This document shows, piece by piece, positions 44,231 through 53,905 of a stretch of DNA of 64,000 bases. The first letter of the stretch is position 1. Each line of letters starts with the position of its first letter. Made by a program: the position numbers and the translations under genes. This DNA comes from UBA1268 sp965662195. Lineage in GTDB: Bacteria; Planctomycetota; Planctomycetia; Pirellulales; UBA1268. The stretch covers positions 1 through 64,000 of the forward strand of contig CBFIHA010000004.1 in assembly GCA_965662195.1 (NCBI GenBank), read 5' to 3'. Under the pieces are notes generated by a model, which saw only the letters and a program-made list of their open reading frames with translations, was not told where the DNA came from and ran no database searches.

Positions 44231-45649
44231 ATGAAGTTCATTCGCAAGGTTTTCAGCTGGGTGATGCCGCTGGTGATCCTCGGCGGTGGCGTTGCCGCCT
44301 TCATGGCGCTGGGCAGCCAGCCATCGCCCCCGCGAAAGGCAGCCGACGCCGGGGCGGCGGTGGCGGTGGAGACGCTGCCAGTCGTTCGCGAGCCGGGCCG
44401 GATCGCCATCGACTTTGATGGCGTGGTGGTTCCGCTGCGGGAGGTGACCTTGTCGGCGGAATCCGGCGGACGGATTGTCCGTATGGCCGAAGTCTGCCGC
44501 GGCGGCAGGTTCGTCGAGCAGGGAACGCTGCTGCTGGAGATCGACCCCCGGGATTACGAACTCGAGGTCCGCCGGCTCGAACAGGAACTCAAGCAGGCAG
44601 TGCTCACGATCGAGGAAATTGAAGAAGAGATCAAGCAGAATGAGCGGTCCGTCGGCCTGGCTGAACGGCAGGTCGCCCTGGCCCACCGAGAGGTCGAGCG
44701 GCTCGACAGACTCAAGTCGAACCGGGTTGTCACTGAAGCCGACTATGAGCGGGCGCTCCGTGATGAGTTGTCGGCCGACAGCAACCTCAACATGTTGCAG
44801 GGACAGCGGCGGATTCTGGCCAAGCGGCGGATCCGACTGACCGAGGCCCAGACCCTCACCGCCACCATGCTCGAGCAGGCCCGGCTCAATCTGGAACGAA
44901 CACGAATTGCCGCCCCGGTCAGTGGGATGGTGGTTGACGAGATGGTTGAAGAAGATTCATTCGTCAGCAGGGGGACCCCGCTGGTGACGATTGAAGACAC
45001 CAGCGCCGCTGAAGTCCGAGTCAGCCTGCAGATGGATGATGTCGCCCGCATCTGGAGCGACAGCCGTCAGGTCGCCACTGGTTCGCCCTATGCCTTTCCC
45101 GATACGCCGGCCACGGTGGTTTATCGGATCGGTGAGAAACAATTCCGCTGGCAGGGCGTGCTGAAACGGCAGGAGGGCAAGGGGCTCGACGAACGGACCC
45201 GCACCCTGCCCTGCCGGGTGTTGGTCTCAGACCCCACTGCCGTCGAGGCGCTCGATCGCTACGGGGCAGCCATGGCCGAACTGCCTGTCGGCGCGCCCTG
45301 GTCACTGCTCCGTGGAATGTTTGTCGACGTGCAGGTGCAGGTCGAAACCGACCAACAGCTGGTCTCCACCCCCTGCGAGGCGTTGCGGCCAAACGGTGAC
45401 GTCTGGGTGTTGCGGGATGGGCGGCTGATCATTCTCCGCCCTCCGTTGGTGCATGTCGCCGCCGGCCGGGCGGTGTTCGAATCGACCGCCGACGGCTTGA
45501 TGCCGGAGGACCGTGTCGTGGTCAGTCAACTTTCCAACGTGCGGGCGGGGATGGCAATTGCCGAGGCGGACGACCGTCGTGGGCCGGTGAAGACGGCTCA
45601 GGCGGCCGAGGCTCAAGCGGCCGCTGCCAGCCCCCAGCAGACTGAGTAG
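44231..45649 (+). CDS. RND efflux periplasmic adaptor (HlyD family)
   Basis: Start placed at the ATG at 44231 (MKFIRKVFSWVMPLV), which gives a signal-anchor N-terminus; 472 aa. A beta-barrel/lipoyl half (TLSAESGGRIVRMAEVCRG, GTLLLEIDPRDYE) precedes a long alpha-hairpin of charged heptads (about 100-210), then the second lipoyl half RTRIAAPVSGMVVDEM and barrel domains. Such adaptors link the inner-membrane pump to an outer-membrane channel. The Ala/Glu-rich tail is short. The pump gene follows 17 bp downstream. No TolC-like channel gene lies in the window. Confidence 0.92.
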   Translation: MKFIRKVFSWVMPLVILGGGVAAFMALGSQPSPPRKAADAGAAVAVETLPVVREPGRIAIDFDGVVVPLREVTLSAESGGRIVRMAEVCRGGRFVEQGTLLLEIDPRDYELEVRRLEQELKQAVLTIEEIEEEIKQNERSVGLAERQVALAHREVERLDRLKSNRVVTEADYERALRDELSADSNLNMLQGQRRILAKRRIRLTEAQTLTATMLEQARLNLERTRIAAPVSGMVVDEMVEEDSFVSRGTPLVTIEDTSAAEVRVSLQMDDVARIWSDSRQVATGSPYAFPDTPATVVYRIGEKQFRWQGVLKRQEGKGLDERTRTLPCRVLVSDPTAVEALDRYGAAMAELPVGAPWSLLRGMFVDVQVQVETDQQLVSTPCEALRPNGDVWVLRDGRLIILRPPLVHVAAGRAVFESTADGLMPEDRVVVSQLSNVRAGMAIAEADDRRGPVKTAQAAEAQAAAASPQQTE

Positions 45650-45666
45650 TTTCCTGCGAGGACGTC

Positions 45667-48600
45667 ATGCGGAGCATCATCTCCTGGACCGTCAAAAACA
45701 TGCCGGCGATGAACACGCTGGTGGCGGCCATTCTACTTGTCGGGGCGATGAGTTTCGCCAACATGCGACGGGAGGTCTTTCCCGAGTTCGAACTCGAGAT
45801 CATTCTGGTCTCGGTGCCCTATCCGGGGGCGACCCCGGAGGAAGTTGAAGAGGGCATCTGCCAGAAGGTCGAGGAGGCCTGTCGCAGCGTCACGGGGATC
45901 AAAAAGCTTACGAGTGTGGCCCAGGAGGGGTCGGGCTTCTGTGTGTTTGAACTCGACGCAAACGTCAAAAATGTCCAGAAAGTGCTGAGTGAAATTCGCT
46001 CCGAGGTTGAACGAATTCCCAGCCTGCCCGAACTGGCCGAGGATCCCAAGGTCGAACAGGTCACCCTGCGGAATCCGGCCATCAAGGTGGGTGTGCTCGC
46101 CCCGCGGCTGGCCGGCGAGGTGCCGGAGGCTGAACTCCGGGATGTTGCCGAGGTGATCCGCGATGACCTGCTGGCCTTACCGGCTGTCTCGGCGGCCAAT
46201 CTGCAGGGGGCCCGTGACTATGAGATCGACATCGAGATCTCCGAGCGAACGCTCCGCAAGTACGGTCTGTCGCTGCGGAATGTGGCCGACATCGTCCGCC
46301 AGGAAAACCTCGAGATGCCCGGGGGCACGATCCGGGGGGAGAGCGGCGAGATCCTGCTGCGGGGCAAGAACAAGCGGTATGTCGGTGCTGAGATCGCCAA
46401 ACTGCCACTGGTCACCCTGTCTGACGGTCTGGTGCTGACGGTGGGTGACCTCGGCACGGTTCGAGACGACTTCGCCGATGTCGCCGCCACCAACCGGATC
46501 AACGGCCGGCAGGGGATGGTCGTCTCGATTGACCGTAGTTCCGGCGAGGATCTGCTGGCAATGACGGCGGCGGTGAAGGGGTACGTCCGCGGAGCCACGC
46601 TGCCGCCTGGCTATGAACTGATCACCTGGGCCGACCAGTCGGTTGATGTCCGGGATCGGCTGGAGATGCTGATCAACGCCGGGACGCAGGGGCTGTTGAT
46701 CGTCTTCGTGATCCTCTCACTATTCCTCGACCTCAAGATCGCCTTCTGGGTGGCCCTCGGTATCCCCTTCTGTATGCTCGGCACCGGGGGGCTGATGCTC
46801 CTTACCGACCAGACGCTCAACATGCTCTCGATGTTCGCCTTTTTAATGGCCATCGGCATCGTGGTCGATGATGCCATCGTTGTCAGCGACAACATCGAAC
46901 GGCACCGGCGGATGGGCAAGAAGCCGGTCACCGCCGCGATCGACGGCGCGGCCGAAGTCACTCCCAGTGTGATCTCCAGCGTGTTGACCACGGTCATCAC
47001 GTTCCTGCCACTCTGCTTTGTCTCGGGGGTGATGGGCAAATTCATCGCGGTGATGCCCTTCGCTTTCATCACCGCGCTGCTCATGTCGCTGTTTGAGTCG
47101 CTACTCGTGTTGCCGGGGCATCTGTCACACGAGAAGGGGCTGATCTTTACGCTGCTGGGCTGGCTGCTCTATCCGCTGAAGCTCTTCCTTCCACTGCTTG
47201 CCTGGCTCCAGCGGGCCTGTGACCGGGGGCTCTCCTGGTTCATCCGTGTCTGCTATCGGCCGCTGCTCGATCTGGCTTTGGCCAACCGGCTGAGCACGAT
47301 GGCGGTCGCTCTAAGCGTGTTGATGCTCGCCGTTGCCACGGTCCGTAGTGGCGTCACGCCCTTCTCACTCTTTCCGAAAATCGACGCCAACCGGCTGCTG
47401 GCGAAGATCACCTTTCCTGATGGAACCCCGGTGACTGTCACGGAGGAGGCGACCCGACGAATTGAAGAGGCGGCTTTCGCAACGAGCCAAAAACTCTCCC
47501 GGCCCGGGGAGCCGATCCTCAGCCTGATCCACCGCTCAGTCGGCCAGGTGGCCGCTCAGGGAGAGGTGGGCCCCGATGCCCGGGTCAGCGGCAGCCATGT
47601 CGGCGCGGTGGCGATCGAACTGGTTGAGGGTGAAAGCCGCGATGTCACCAGCGAGCAGTTCATCAGCGACTGGCGGCAGTTGGCAGGGGAGTTTCCCGGA
47701 ATTGAGAGCCTCGTATTCGGCACTGAGAATATCGGCCCCGGTGGCAAGGCGGTGGAATTCAAACTGCTGGGTCGCAGCGACCCCGAGTCGATCCGCCAGC
47801 TCGAGGCGGCGGTTGAGCGGTGCAAACAGTGGCTGGCCCAGTACCCCGGTGTGATCGACATCGATGACGACTCGCGGCCGGGGAAGTGGGAGTACCAGAT
47901 TCGGGTCAAGCCGCAGGCCGAGGCGATGGGAGTCTCGCTCGCCAATCTGGCCGGCACCGTCCGGGCCAGCTACTACGGGGAGGAGGTGATGCGACTGCAG
48001 CGGGGCCGCCACGAGGTCAAGCTGATGGTCCGCTATCCGCAGGAAGAACGCCGCAGCGTTGCCACACTTAGTGATATTCGCGTCACCAGCCCTGACGGGG
48101 TCAAGCGACCGCTCGACGAACTCGCCGAGATCGACATCAAACGGGGATATTCCGAGATCAACCGGCTCAGCCAGCGGCGGTCGATCACGGTTGTCGCCGA
48201 TATCGATGTGGCCAAGAGTTCATTGACCAGCAGCCAGATCACCGGCGACATGGCCAAGCGGCTGATGCCCGATCTGCTGGCCGAGTACCCACGGGTGAGT
48301 GTTCGCTGGGAGGGTGAGCAGGAGCAGACGAGGGAGAGTCTGCAGAGCCTCGGGGTCGGATTTGTAGTCGCCTTGTTTGCGATGTTCGTGCTGCTGACGA
48401 TGGAGTTCAAGTCTTACTTTCAGCCGCTGCTGATCATTGCCATCATTCCCTTTGGCTGTGCCGGGTCGGTATTCGGACACGCCCTGATGGGGATGCCCCT
48501 GACCATTTTCAGCATGTTTGGCCTGGTCGCGCTCGCCGGTGTGGTGGTGAACGACTCCATCGTGCTGATCGACTTCATCAACCATCGGGTCCGGGCTGGA

Positions 48601-48948
48601 AAGCCCTTGTTTGACTCGTTGCGGGAGGCGGGATCACTGCGGTTCCGGCCGGTATTCCTGACGAGCGTGACGACGATCGGCGGGCTCTTTCCGCTGTTGA
48701 CCGAAACGAGCTTCCAGGCCCAGTTCCTCGTGCCGATGGCGACGTCGCTGGTCTTTGGCCTGGCAGCCACCACCCTGATCGTGCTGGTGCTGGTGCCGGT
48801 GATGTACTCGTTCTTCGGCACTTCGGCCCGGGAGGGTCTGCTCGACGACGAGGGCTGGGAGGAGCCGGCCAGGCATGCCGGTGAGCAGCCTGGTAGCAAT
48901 GTGGAAATGGCCGAAGAATCACCTCCTGCCGTCGCTGCGATCTCCTGA
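45667..48948 (+). CDS. RND-family efflux permease (AcrB/MmpL-type HAE pump)
   Basis: A protein of 1093 aa with the RND layout: one N-terminal helix, a large periplasmic loop, a helix bundle, a second loop and a second bundle. VPYPGATPEEVEEGICQKVE is the typical start of the first loop. The proton-relay aspartates are in the helix MAIGIVVDDAIVVSDNIE. The second bundle has FGLVALAGVVVNDSIVLIDF. The pump exports hydrophobic compounds using the proton gradient; the substrate is not predictable. The last 60 or so residues are partly copied at 59.6 kb. Confidence 0.94.
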   Translation: MRSIISWTVKNMPAMNTLVAAILLVGAMSFANMRREVFPEFELEIILVSVPYPGATPEEVEEGICQKVEEACRSVTGIKKLTSVAQEGSGFCVFELDANVKNVQKVLSEIRSEVERIPSLPELAEDPKVEQVTLRNPAIKVGVLAPRLAGEVPEAELRDVAEVIRDDLLALPAVSAANLQGARDYEIDIEISERTLRKYGLSLRNVADIVRQENLEMPGGTIRGESGEILLRGKNKRYVGAEIAKLPLVTLSDGLVLTVGDLGTVRDDFADVAATNRINGRQGMVVSIDRSSGEDLLAMTAAVKGYVRGATLPPGYELITWADQSVDVRDRLEMLINAGTQGLLIVFVILSLFLDLKIAFWVALGIPFCMLGTGGLMLLTDQTLNMLSMFAFLMAIGIVVDDAIVVSDNIERHRRMGKKPVTAAIDGAAEVTPSVISSVLTTVITFLPLCFVSGVMGKFIAVMPFAFITALLMSLFESLLVLPGHLSHEKGLIFTLLGWLLYPLKLFLPLLAWLQRACDRGLSWFIRVCYRPLLDLALANRLSTMAVALSVLMLAVATVRSGVTPFSLFPKIDANRLLAKITFPDGTPVTVTEEATRRIEEAAFATSQKLSRPGEPILSLIHRSVGQVAAQGEVGPDARVSGSHVGAVAIELVEGESRDVTSEQFISDWRQLAGEFPGIESLVFGTENIGPGGKAVEFKLLGRSDPESIRQLEAAVERCKQWLAQYPGVIDIDDDSRPGKWEYQIRVKPQAEAMGVSLANLAGTVRASYYGEEVMRLQRGRHEVKLMVRYPQEERRSVATLSDIRVTSPDGVKRPLDELAEIDIKRGYSEINRLSQRRSITVVADIDVAKSSLTSSQITGDMAKRLMPDLLAEYPRVSVRWEGEQEQTRESLQSLGVGFVVALFAMFVLLTMEFKSYFQPLLIIAIIPFGCAGSVFGHALMGMPLTIFSMFGLVALAGVVVNDSIVLIDFINHRVRAGKPLFDSLREAGSLRFRPVFLTSVTTIGGLFPLLTETSFQAQFLVPMATSLVFGLAATTLIVLVLVPVMYSFFGTSAREGLLDDEGWEEPARHAGEQPGSNVEMAEESPPAVAAIS

Positions 48949-49289
48949 AGCGCGGTTTTCCGAGCGAAAAATGCTGGCTGGGCAGCCACTGCCACGGTGG
49001 CGTTGATGAGAAACGCTGCCCCCTTTTTGGGGCTGGACCTCACCCGGGAGAAAGCAGATGTGGTGCCGATCCGGTGTGGGAGCCGGCTTGGGTTGGTCGA
49101 TGACCCGGGTTGGGAGTCACTTTCGCTGAACGCTGGCCGACCCAAGCAGACGGAAGATTTCAGCCGGCTCACTTGTCTCGGCGTCGCATTTCAGGCCCGG
49201 GGCAGGCTGCTCGGAGGAGATTCAATGACCGTGGGCATCGGGCCGGCCAAGTAGGATGCCGCTGACATCGAGGCTCCCGAGGTAGGCAT
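48949..49289. other. Spacer after the efflux operon
   Basis: No gene is supported here. An open frame at 48997-49254 has no family resemblance and no ribosome site. The stretch leads into the ABC-F relic described separately. Confidence 0.5.
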
Positions 49290-49486
49290 CAGCAGGAATT
49301 GGCTACCCGATCCGGAGGGCCAGACTGATCGCCGGGCCGCTGGTGCAGGCCATCCTCTCTATCCGGCGACGGATAAGTTGCCTTGCCCCTCAGGGCCCGG
49401 GCATCTGCCTGCAGAGTGGTGACACGATCGAGGATGGCGACTCCCCGGAAGCCGATGGTAACGTCATCGAGGGAGGCCAGAGGCAT
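49290..49486 (-). pseudogene. Relic of an ABC-F (Uup-like) ATPase N-terminus
   Basis: From the ATG at 49484-49486 the minus strand reads MPLASLDDVTIGFRGVAILD, closely resembling the first strand of ABC-F/Uup ATPases. The Walker A that should follow within about 25 residues is not intact. In the next frame, fragments such as LIRRR and TSGPAISLALRIG look like the residues that normally follow Walker A, so at least one frameshift and several substitutions have accumulated. Nothing recognisable remains beyond about 49290, where the family normally continues for some 550 residues. This is a truncated, decayed copy. Confidence 0.55.
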
Positions 49487-49698
49487 GAATCGTTGGGCGT
49501 TCTGTGAAAAGCGAGGTGGGGCCGCAACACGAGACAGACTGCCGTCGCATCGGTTCAACCTCGTTGTTTCCGAAAAAAATGCCAACTGGGATGCCTGCAT
49601 TCATCTCCACGCGGAAATCGATCGCGCGGGAGAGGCCTCACGATGTAAAACCTCTCATCGCGTGCGAGGCATCTCGGGATCCACAGGGCGTGTGCCGG

Positions 49699-50364
49699 AT
49701 GAAACCAACGATTTTGCGGGCCGAGGCCACCACCGATGACGGCCGGCTGATGACCCTCCACGAGCACGACGGAGCATTCCAGATCAGCGTCGCCGGTGTG
49801 CCGCTGATGTCCACACGCCAGCACCACTCCGAGCGGCGTCTCGCCGAGGTGGCCTGCGACCATAGTCGCAGCCGCCCTGCTCCACGGCTGTTGATTGGCG
49901 GCCTCGGGCTGGGGTACACGCTCAAGGCGGCTCTTGAGGGGATTGGGCCAGCTGCAAAGGTCACCGTTGCGGAACTGCTGCCGGCGGTGGTCGAGTGGAA
50001 CCGCAATCCCGACTACGGCCTTGCCGGGAGTGCGCTCGACGATCCACGGGTGGAACTTGTCGTCGGTGATGTCGGGGAGGTGATCAAGGAGCGGCGCACC
50101 AGCTTTGATGCGATCCTGCTCGATGTCGACAACGGCGCGAGCGAGCTGACGACAGCCTCAAACCGTGAACTCTATCAGGCCAGCAGCCTGCAACTGGCCA
50201 AGGCCGCGCTTCGGCCGGGTGGCTGCCTGGTTGTCTGGTCGGCTGTCAACGACCCCAGCTTCGTCGAGCGAATGGAGCAGGCCGGTTTTTCCGTGACCAC
50301 CGAACGGGTGGCCGCCTACCCCGGCGGCAAACTCTTCAACTATCTGCTTGTGGGGCTTTCTTGA
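49699..50364 (+). CDS. Spermidine-synthase-like methyltransferase-fold protein
   Basis: Start placed at the ATG at 49699 (MKPTILRAEATTDDG), 221 aa; the longer frame upstream crosses the ABC-F relic and is not supported. LLIGGLGLGYTLKAAL is the nucleotide-binding loop, VTVAELLPAVVEWNR the acidic residue after strand 2, and FDAILLDVDNGAS the third motif, in the order of spermidine synthase and related Rossmann methyltransferases. Shorter than true spermidine synthases (about 280 aa), so polyamine synthesis is uncertain. It converges with, and overlaps by 25 bp, the cyclophilin gene. Confidence 0.8.
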   Translation: MKPTILRAEATTDDGRLMTLHEHDGAFQISVAGVPLMSTRQHHSERRLAEVACDHSRSRPAPRLLIGGLGLGYTLKAALEGIGPAAKVTVAELLPAVVEWNRNPDYGLAGSALDDPRVELVVGDVGEVIKERRTSFDAILLDVDNGASELTTASNRELYQASSLQLAKAALRPGGCLVVWSAVNDPSFVERMEQAGFSVTTERVAAYPGGKLFNYLLVGLS

Positions 50365-50939
50365 GGGAGTTGACCGCAGTCGGCGATCTCGATCTTGGCC
50401 CGTGTGCGGCCGGAGTCTGAGCCGAACGACTCGATCTTCCTCACGACGTCCATGCCCTCCACGACCTGACCAAAGACAACGTGCTTGCCATCGAGCCACG
50501 CCGTTTTGGCCGTGCAGAGGAAGAACTGCGAGCCGTTCGTGTTGGGGCCGGCATTGGCCATGCTCAGCACACCTGGTCCGGCGTGCTTGAGCGTGAAGTT
50601 CTCGTCAGCAAACTTTGCTCCGTAGATCGACTTTCCGCCGGTACCGTTGTGGTTGGTGAAGTCGCCGCCCTGACACATGAACTCGGGAATCACGCGGTGA
50701 AAGGAACTTCCCTTGTAGCCGAATCCCTTTTCGCCGGTGCACAGAGCACGGAAGTTCTCGGCCGTCTTCGGTACCACGTCCGCTCGCAGCTCCATCACGA
50801 TGCGTCCTAGCGGCTGACCGTCAGCGGTGATGTCAAAGAAGCAGCGAGGCAGCATCGTTTTTTCCTGTGCGAGCGAGGGGGGGGCGATTGAGAGACACGC
50901 TGTGAGCAGCGTCAGGGCGAAGCAGAGCGACGTCTTCAT
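50340..50939 (-). CDS. Secreted cyclophilin-type peptidyl-prolyl isomerase
   Basis: A 199-aa protein with a signal peptide (LCFALTLLTACLSIAPPSLAQ, cleavage near residue 25). The body is a full cyclophilin: SSFHRVIPEFMCQGGDFT, then NGTGGKSIYG, VLSMANAGPNTNGSQFF and WLDGKHVVFGQV, with the catalytic Arg in FHRV and the Phe, Met and Gln of FMCQ. Its closeness to eukaryotic cyclophilin A, including the GEKGFGYKGS loop and the C-terminal IADCGQL, is striking for a bacterium. It catalyses proline isomerisation during folding in the periplasm. Confidence 0.93.
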   Translation of the reverse strand: MKTSLCFALTLLTACLSIAPPSLAQEKTMLPRCFFDITADGQPLGRIVMELRADVVPKTAENFRALCTGEKGFGYKGSSFHRVIPEFMCQGGDFTNHNGTGGKSIYGAKFADENFTLKHAGPGVLSMANAGPNTNGSQFFLCTAKTAWLDGKHVVFGQVVEGMDVVRKIESFGSDSGRTRAKIEIADCGQLPQESPTSR

Positions 50940-51514
50940 GCAAAGTACCTCGGGGCGTGGCGAGTTGGCTGACCGCAGCGGAGAGCCGCAAGCGGAGGCA
51001 TGTGGGAAGGGCGGGAGGATAGGGGGAGTGTCAGTGTCTGCGCGAGAGATTCAGCCTACCAACCGCAACGCCCGAATGGCAATCGCGATGCTACTAGGCG
51101 GGCACTGACGGCAGGTGCTCTTTGCTTCTGGATGGTCGATCCCATTCCAGCGGTGGATGCGATTGCGCGAACGTCTGCGCTGAGGGCAGCGTGAGCTGCC
51201 TGGTTGTCTGGGTTTGACGGTTGTCTGCGGTTCCCGAGGCGTGTGAAGTGGCGACCTGGCCTGGCAAAGGAATGGAATCCGACCTTTTGGCCGCTGTTGA
51301 GTGGCTCAACGTTTGCAAAAGTGCCGTTGACCGTCCTCTCCTCAGGATGGTCGCGATCCTTGTTTCAGCGGGACCAGGAAGGTCTGCGATTCGAACCGGT
51401 GCCAGCCACTCGATCAACTGAGGCGTCGGAAGCAGGATTGCCGTATCGTCGGGTGTCTGGTCAGGAGCAGGCATGGTGAGCCGATCCGAAAGAAGCGGGC
51501 GACGAGGCTGGGTG
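50940..51514. other. Spacer between cyclophilin and glycosyltransferase genes
   Basis: This 575-bp stretch holds the promoter side of the cyclophilin gene and the downstream side of the glycan operon. The only candidate gene is the weak minus-strand frame at 51094-51474 listed separately. I see no convincing promoter or terminator. Confidence 0.5.
51094..51474 (-). CDS. Possible small protein after the glycosyltransferase (weak)
   Basis: From the ATG at 51472-51474 the frame reads MPAPDQTPDDTAILLP and continues for 126 aa, starting 40 bp after the glycosyltransferase stop on the same strand. It has a short hydrophobic segment (AILLPTPQLIEWLAPVRI) but no recognised motif, and no ribosome site precedes it. 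The second half is rich in Thr, Gln and Ser, unlike neighbouring genes. It could equally be non-coding. Confidence 0.25.
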   Translation of the reverse strand: MPAPDQTPDDTAILLPTPQLIEWLAPVRIADLPGPAETRIATILRRGRSTALLQTLSHSTAAKRSDSIPLPGQVATSHASGTADNRQTQTTRQLTLPSAQTFAQSHPPLEWDRPSRSKEHLPSVPA

Positions 51515-53905
51515 TCAGGCGGAAAGCGGCACTGGATCGGGTCGAGGCTGGGCTGCCAGAATGGCTGCAAGTGAGGCGGCGAAGGCTGCCGGGGATCGGC
51601 CAGCGAGCAGCTCGGCCCGCCGTCGATCGCCGCGAACAGTCAGCGCTGCGGCTGCGATGGCGGCGGCCAGTGCTTCGGCCGAGCAGGTGGGGGGGACGAA
51701 GCTGACCAGTTCGGTCGGCAGTTCGGCGAAGCTCCCAGCGGCAGTGACCACTATCGGCATGCCAGCCGCAAGAAGCTGGCTGACTACGCCCGATGATTCA
51801 CCAAAGGTTGGCGAGCGGAGCTGCACTGCCACGTGAACTCCCCGCATGGCGGCCGACAGCGAAGGATCGTCTGGGGAATCCAGCACCTCGATGCCCGGGA
51901 GGCGATCGAGTCCCGCGCGACGACAATAGCGGCGGGCTTCCCAGCCGGCGATCACCAGCTCGACGGCCCGATTTCGACCCAGGATTCGTGTGGCCGCCAC
52001 CAGGAGGTCGAGCTGCTTCGTATCGCTGGCCAGACCGAAGGTGCCGATCCGCAGTGGACCGAACCCGGCTGGCAAGCAGCTCGGTGGTCGGTATTCCATC
52101 ACGACAGGGAGAAAGACGACGTCGATCGTCCAGCGGTCGGCACGGGCACCGAGCACAGTCCGAATCAGGTCGCGACAGGCCTCGGAATTGACGATCAGCC
52201 CGTCGAGAGCGGCGTGCTCTGCCAGGAGCCACAGGCCGCGGCCCAGATCCGGCTTTGCTGCCAGAGCGCGGGTGATCCAGTCGGGAACAGTCTCGATCCG
52301 CCGGTGGCAATCGTCTGCCGTCTCATCAGGCGACGCAGGAGCGTTGGGCAGTCGCTCGGCCTCAGCTCCCAGTCGGGCCCGGAGGAGCGATTCGAGTGCC
52401 ACCTCGTGGAGATACGCCAGGCGACGGGTGGGCATGCCACGAGTGCGAAACATCGCATCGAGAACCTTGCCATGGTGGGGCGAATTACCCAGGACGAAGA
52501 TCGTGGTTTCGTGTCGGCCGCGGAGCAGGGCCGCGGGCAGCGATTCAACCGGCAGCAAGCGGGTGCTGGCGAGCAGATTGGCCTGCTGCGGCAGTCGTGC
52601 CACTTGGTTGGCCTCGTACAACGTCGTCAGCCACTGGTCGCTCTGGAAAAATCGGAGTGTAAAAGCCGCGATACCCGTACGGGCCGGGGGCAGGGCTCCA
52701 ACCACCGCCACGCGTTGCCGGTTCGTTGCAGCCCGCCCTGGCGGAGCCGGCGGTGCTGCCTGGGCTGTGAGGTGTTCCAATACCCGGTCGGCGGCCCGTC
52801 CCCAGCCGAGTTCTTCATCGAGCAATCGGCGCCCGAAGCTCAGGGAACGGCTTCGCAGGCGTTCGTCCACGGTCGCACGGTGCATCACCGCTGCGATCGC
52901 GGCAGGATCTCCAGGGTCACAGGCCAGTTCGGGCAGGATCAGTTCCGCCACACTCGAGGAGTTTGAGCCGACGGCGGGCGTGCCGCATCCGTAGGCCTCG
53001 AGCACCGGCAGGCCGAGCCCCTCATACAGCGATGGGTATACGAGGAGCGAGGCATGGCGCACGAGGCCGACCAGATCTTCGTCGGGGATAAAACCCGTGC
53101 AGATCATCGTGCCGCTCGGGATGCCGAGCGCGGCGGCGAGCTGCTGGAGTTCGTTGATCCGCTCTGCCGAGAGCTTGCAAACGATTACCAGCTGATGATC
53201 TGGGTGGCTTGCCCGAAAGATCACAAAGGCCCGTACGGTGGCAGCCATGTTTTTTCGCCAGTCGTCACCGCCGACGCAGATACAGTAGGGCTGGCGGAGG
53301 CCGTACTTCGAGGGAAGGCCGGAGGTCGCCGCGGCCGGGAGTTGCATCAGCTGCCGCTTGCGGTGGTCGATGTCGCCATAGATGCAGGTGACCCGGGCTG
53401 GATCGATGGCGGCATGGCGGATCGTGTCACGCCGCGTGGCGTGGCTGATCGCATACACGTGATCCGACTGCCGGAGCACCCGGAGTGCATCGAGGTAGTG
53501 CCTCCGCACCCGAGGTCGATGAAGATACCGGTCGGGAAACAGGAGCGGCACGAGGTCATACACGATGCCTGTCCGCCGCGGCCGGTGTCGTGCGAGCCAG
53601 GCTGGCCAGAGGTGCTCGGCTCCGCAGCGATGGTCAGGCAGAAAGAAGCAGCCGGTCAGAACCCCGTCGATTCGTACAGACCGATCACGCTCCAGCTGCT
53701 TGGCCGTCTGCCACTCAGCCCCGGTCGCGAGTTCACCCGCCTGAATCGGCAGCGGCCAGCGGGGGTCGTGCAGGAGGAGCCAGCGGTGGTCGGCAGCCCG
53801 GCGGATCAGTTCAGCCGTGAGGCTCTGGACGTAGGCCGGGATGCCGCGATCACCGTTGAACTGGCTCGCCCGAAGGTCGATCAGCAGTGTGCCTGCGGAG
53901 GTCAT
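51515..53905 (-). CDS. Two-domain GT4-type glycosyltransferase fusion
   Basis: Start placed at the ATG at 53903-53905 (MTSAGTLLIDLRASQ), 796 aa. It overlaps the stop of the small coiled-coil gene in an ATGA. Two glycosyltransferase-B-fold modules follow each other. The first (about 1-410) contains GIVYDLVPLLFPDRY, YAISHATRRDTI and the C-terminal PSLYEGLGLPVLEAYGC with the E-x7-E catalytic pair of family GT4. The second (about 425-796) contains VVGALPPARTGIAAFT and SPTFGESSGVVSQLLAAG, a looser version of the same C-terminal site, so it may transfer a different sugar or be weakly active. Such fusions build repeating or branched glycans. It ends the minus-strand glycan operon. Confidence 0.85.
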   Translation of the reverse strand: MTSAGTLLIDLRASQFNGDRGIPAYVQSLTAELIRRAADHRWLLLHDPRWPLPIQAGELATGAEWQTAKQLERDRSVRIDGVLTGCFFLPDHRCGAEHLWPAWLARHRPRRTGIVYDLVPLLFPDRYLHRPRVRRHYLDALRVLRQSDHVYAISHATRRDTIRHAAIDPARVTCIYGDIDHRKRQLMQLPAAATSGLPSKYGLRQPYCICVGGDDWRKNMAATVRAFVIFRASHPDHQLVIVCKLSAERINELQQLAAALGIPSGTMICTGFIPDEDLVGLVRHASLLVYPSLYEGLGLPVLEAYGCGTPAVGSNSSSVAELILPELACDPGDPAAIAAVMHRATVDERLRSRSLSFGRRLLDEELGWGRAADRVLEHLTAQAAPPAPPGRAATNRQRVAVVGALPPARTGIAAFTLRFFQSDQWLTTLYEANQVARLPQQANLLASTRLLPVESLPAALLRGRHETTIFVLGNSPHHGKVLDAMFRTRGMPTRRLAYLHEVALESLLRARLGAEAERLPNAPASPDETADDCHRRIETVPDWITRALAAKPDLGRGLWLLAEHAALDGLIVNSEACRDLIRTVLGARADRWTIDVVFLPVVMEYRPPSCLPAGFGPLRIGTFGLASDTKQLDLLVAATRILGRNRAVELVIAGWEARRYCRRAGLDRLPGIEVLDSPDDPSLSAAMRGVHVAVQLRSPTFGESSGVVSQLLAAGMPIVVTAAGSFAELPTELVSFVPPTCSAEALAAAIAAAALTVRGDRRRAELLAGRSPAAFAASLAAILAAQPRPDPVPLSA

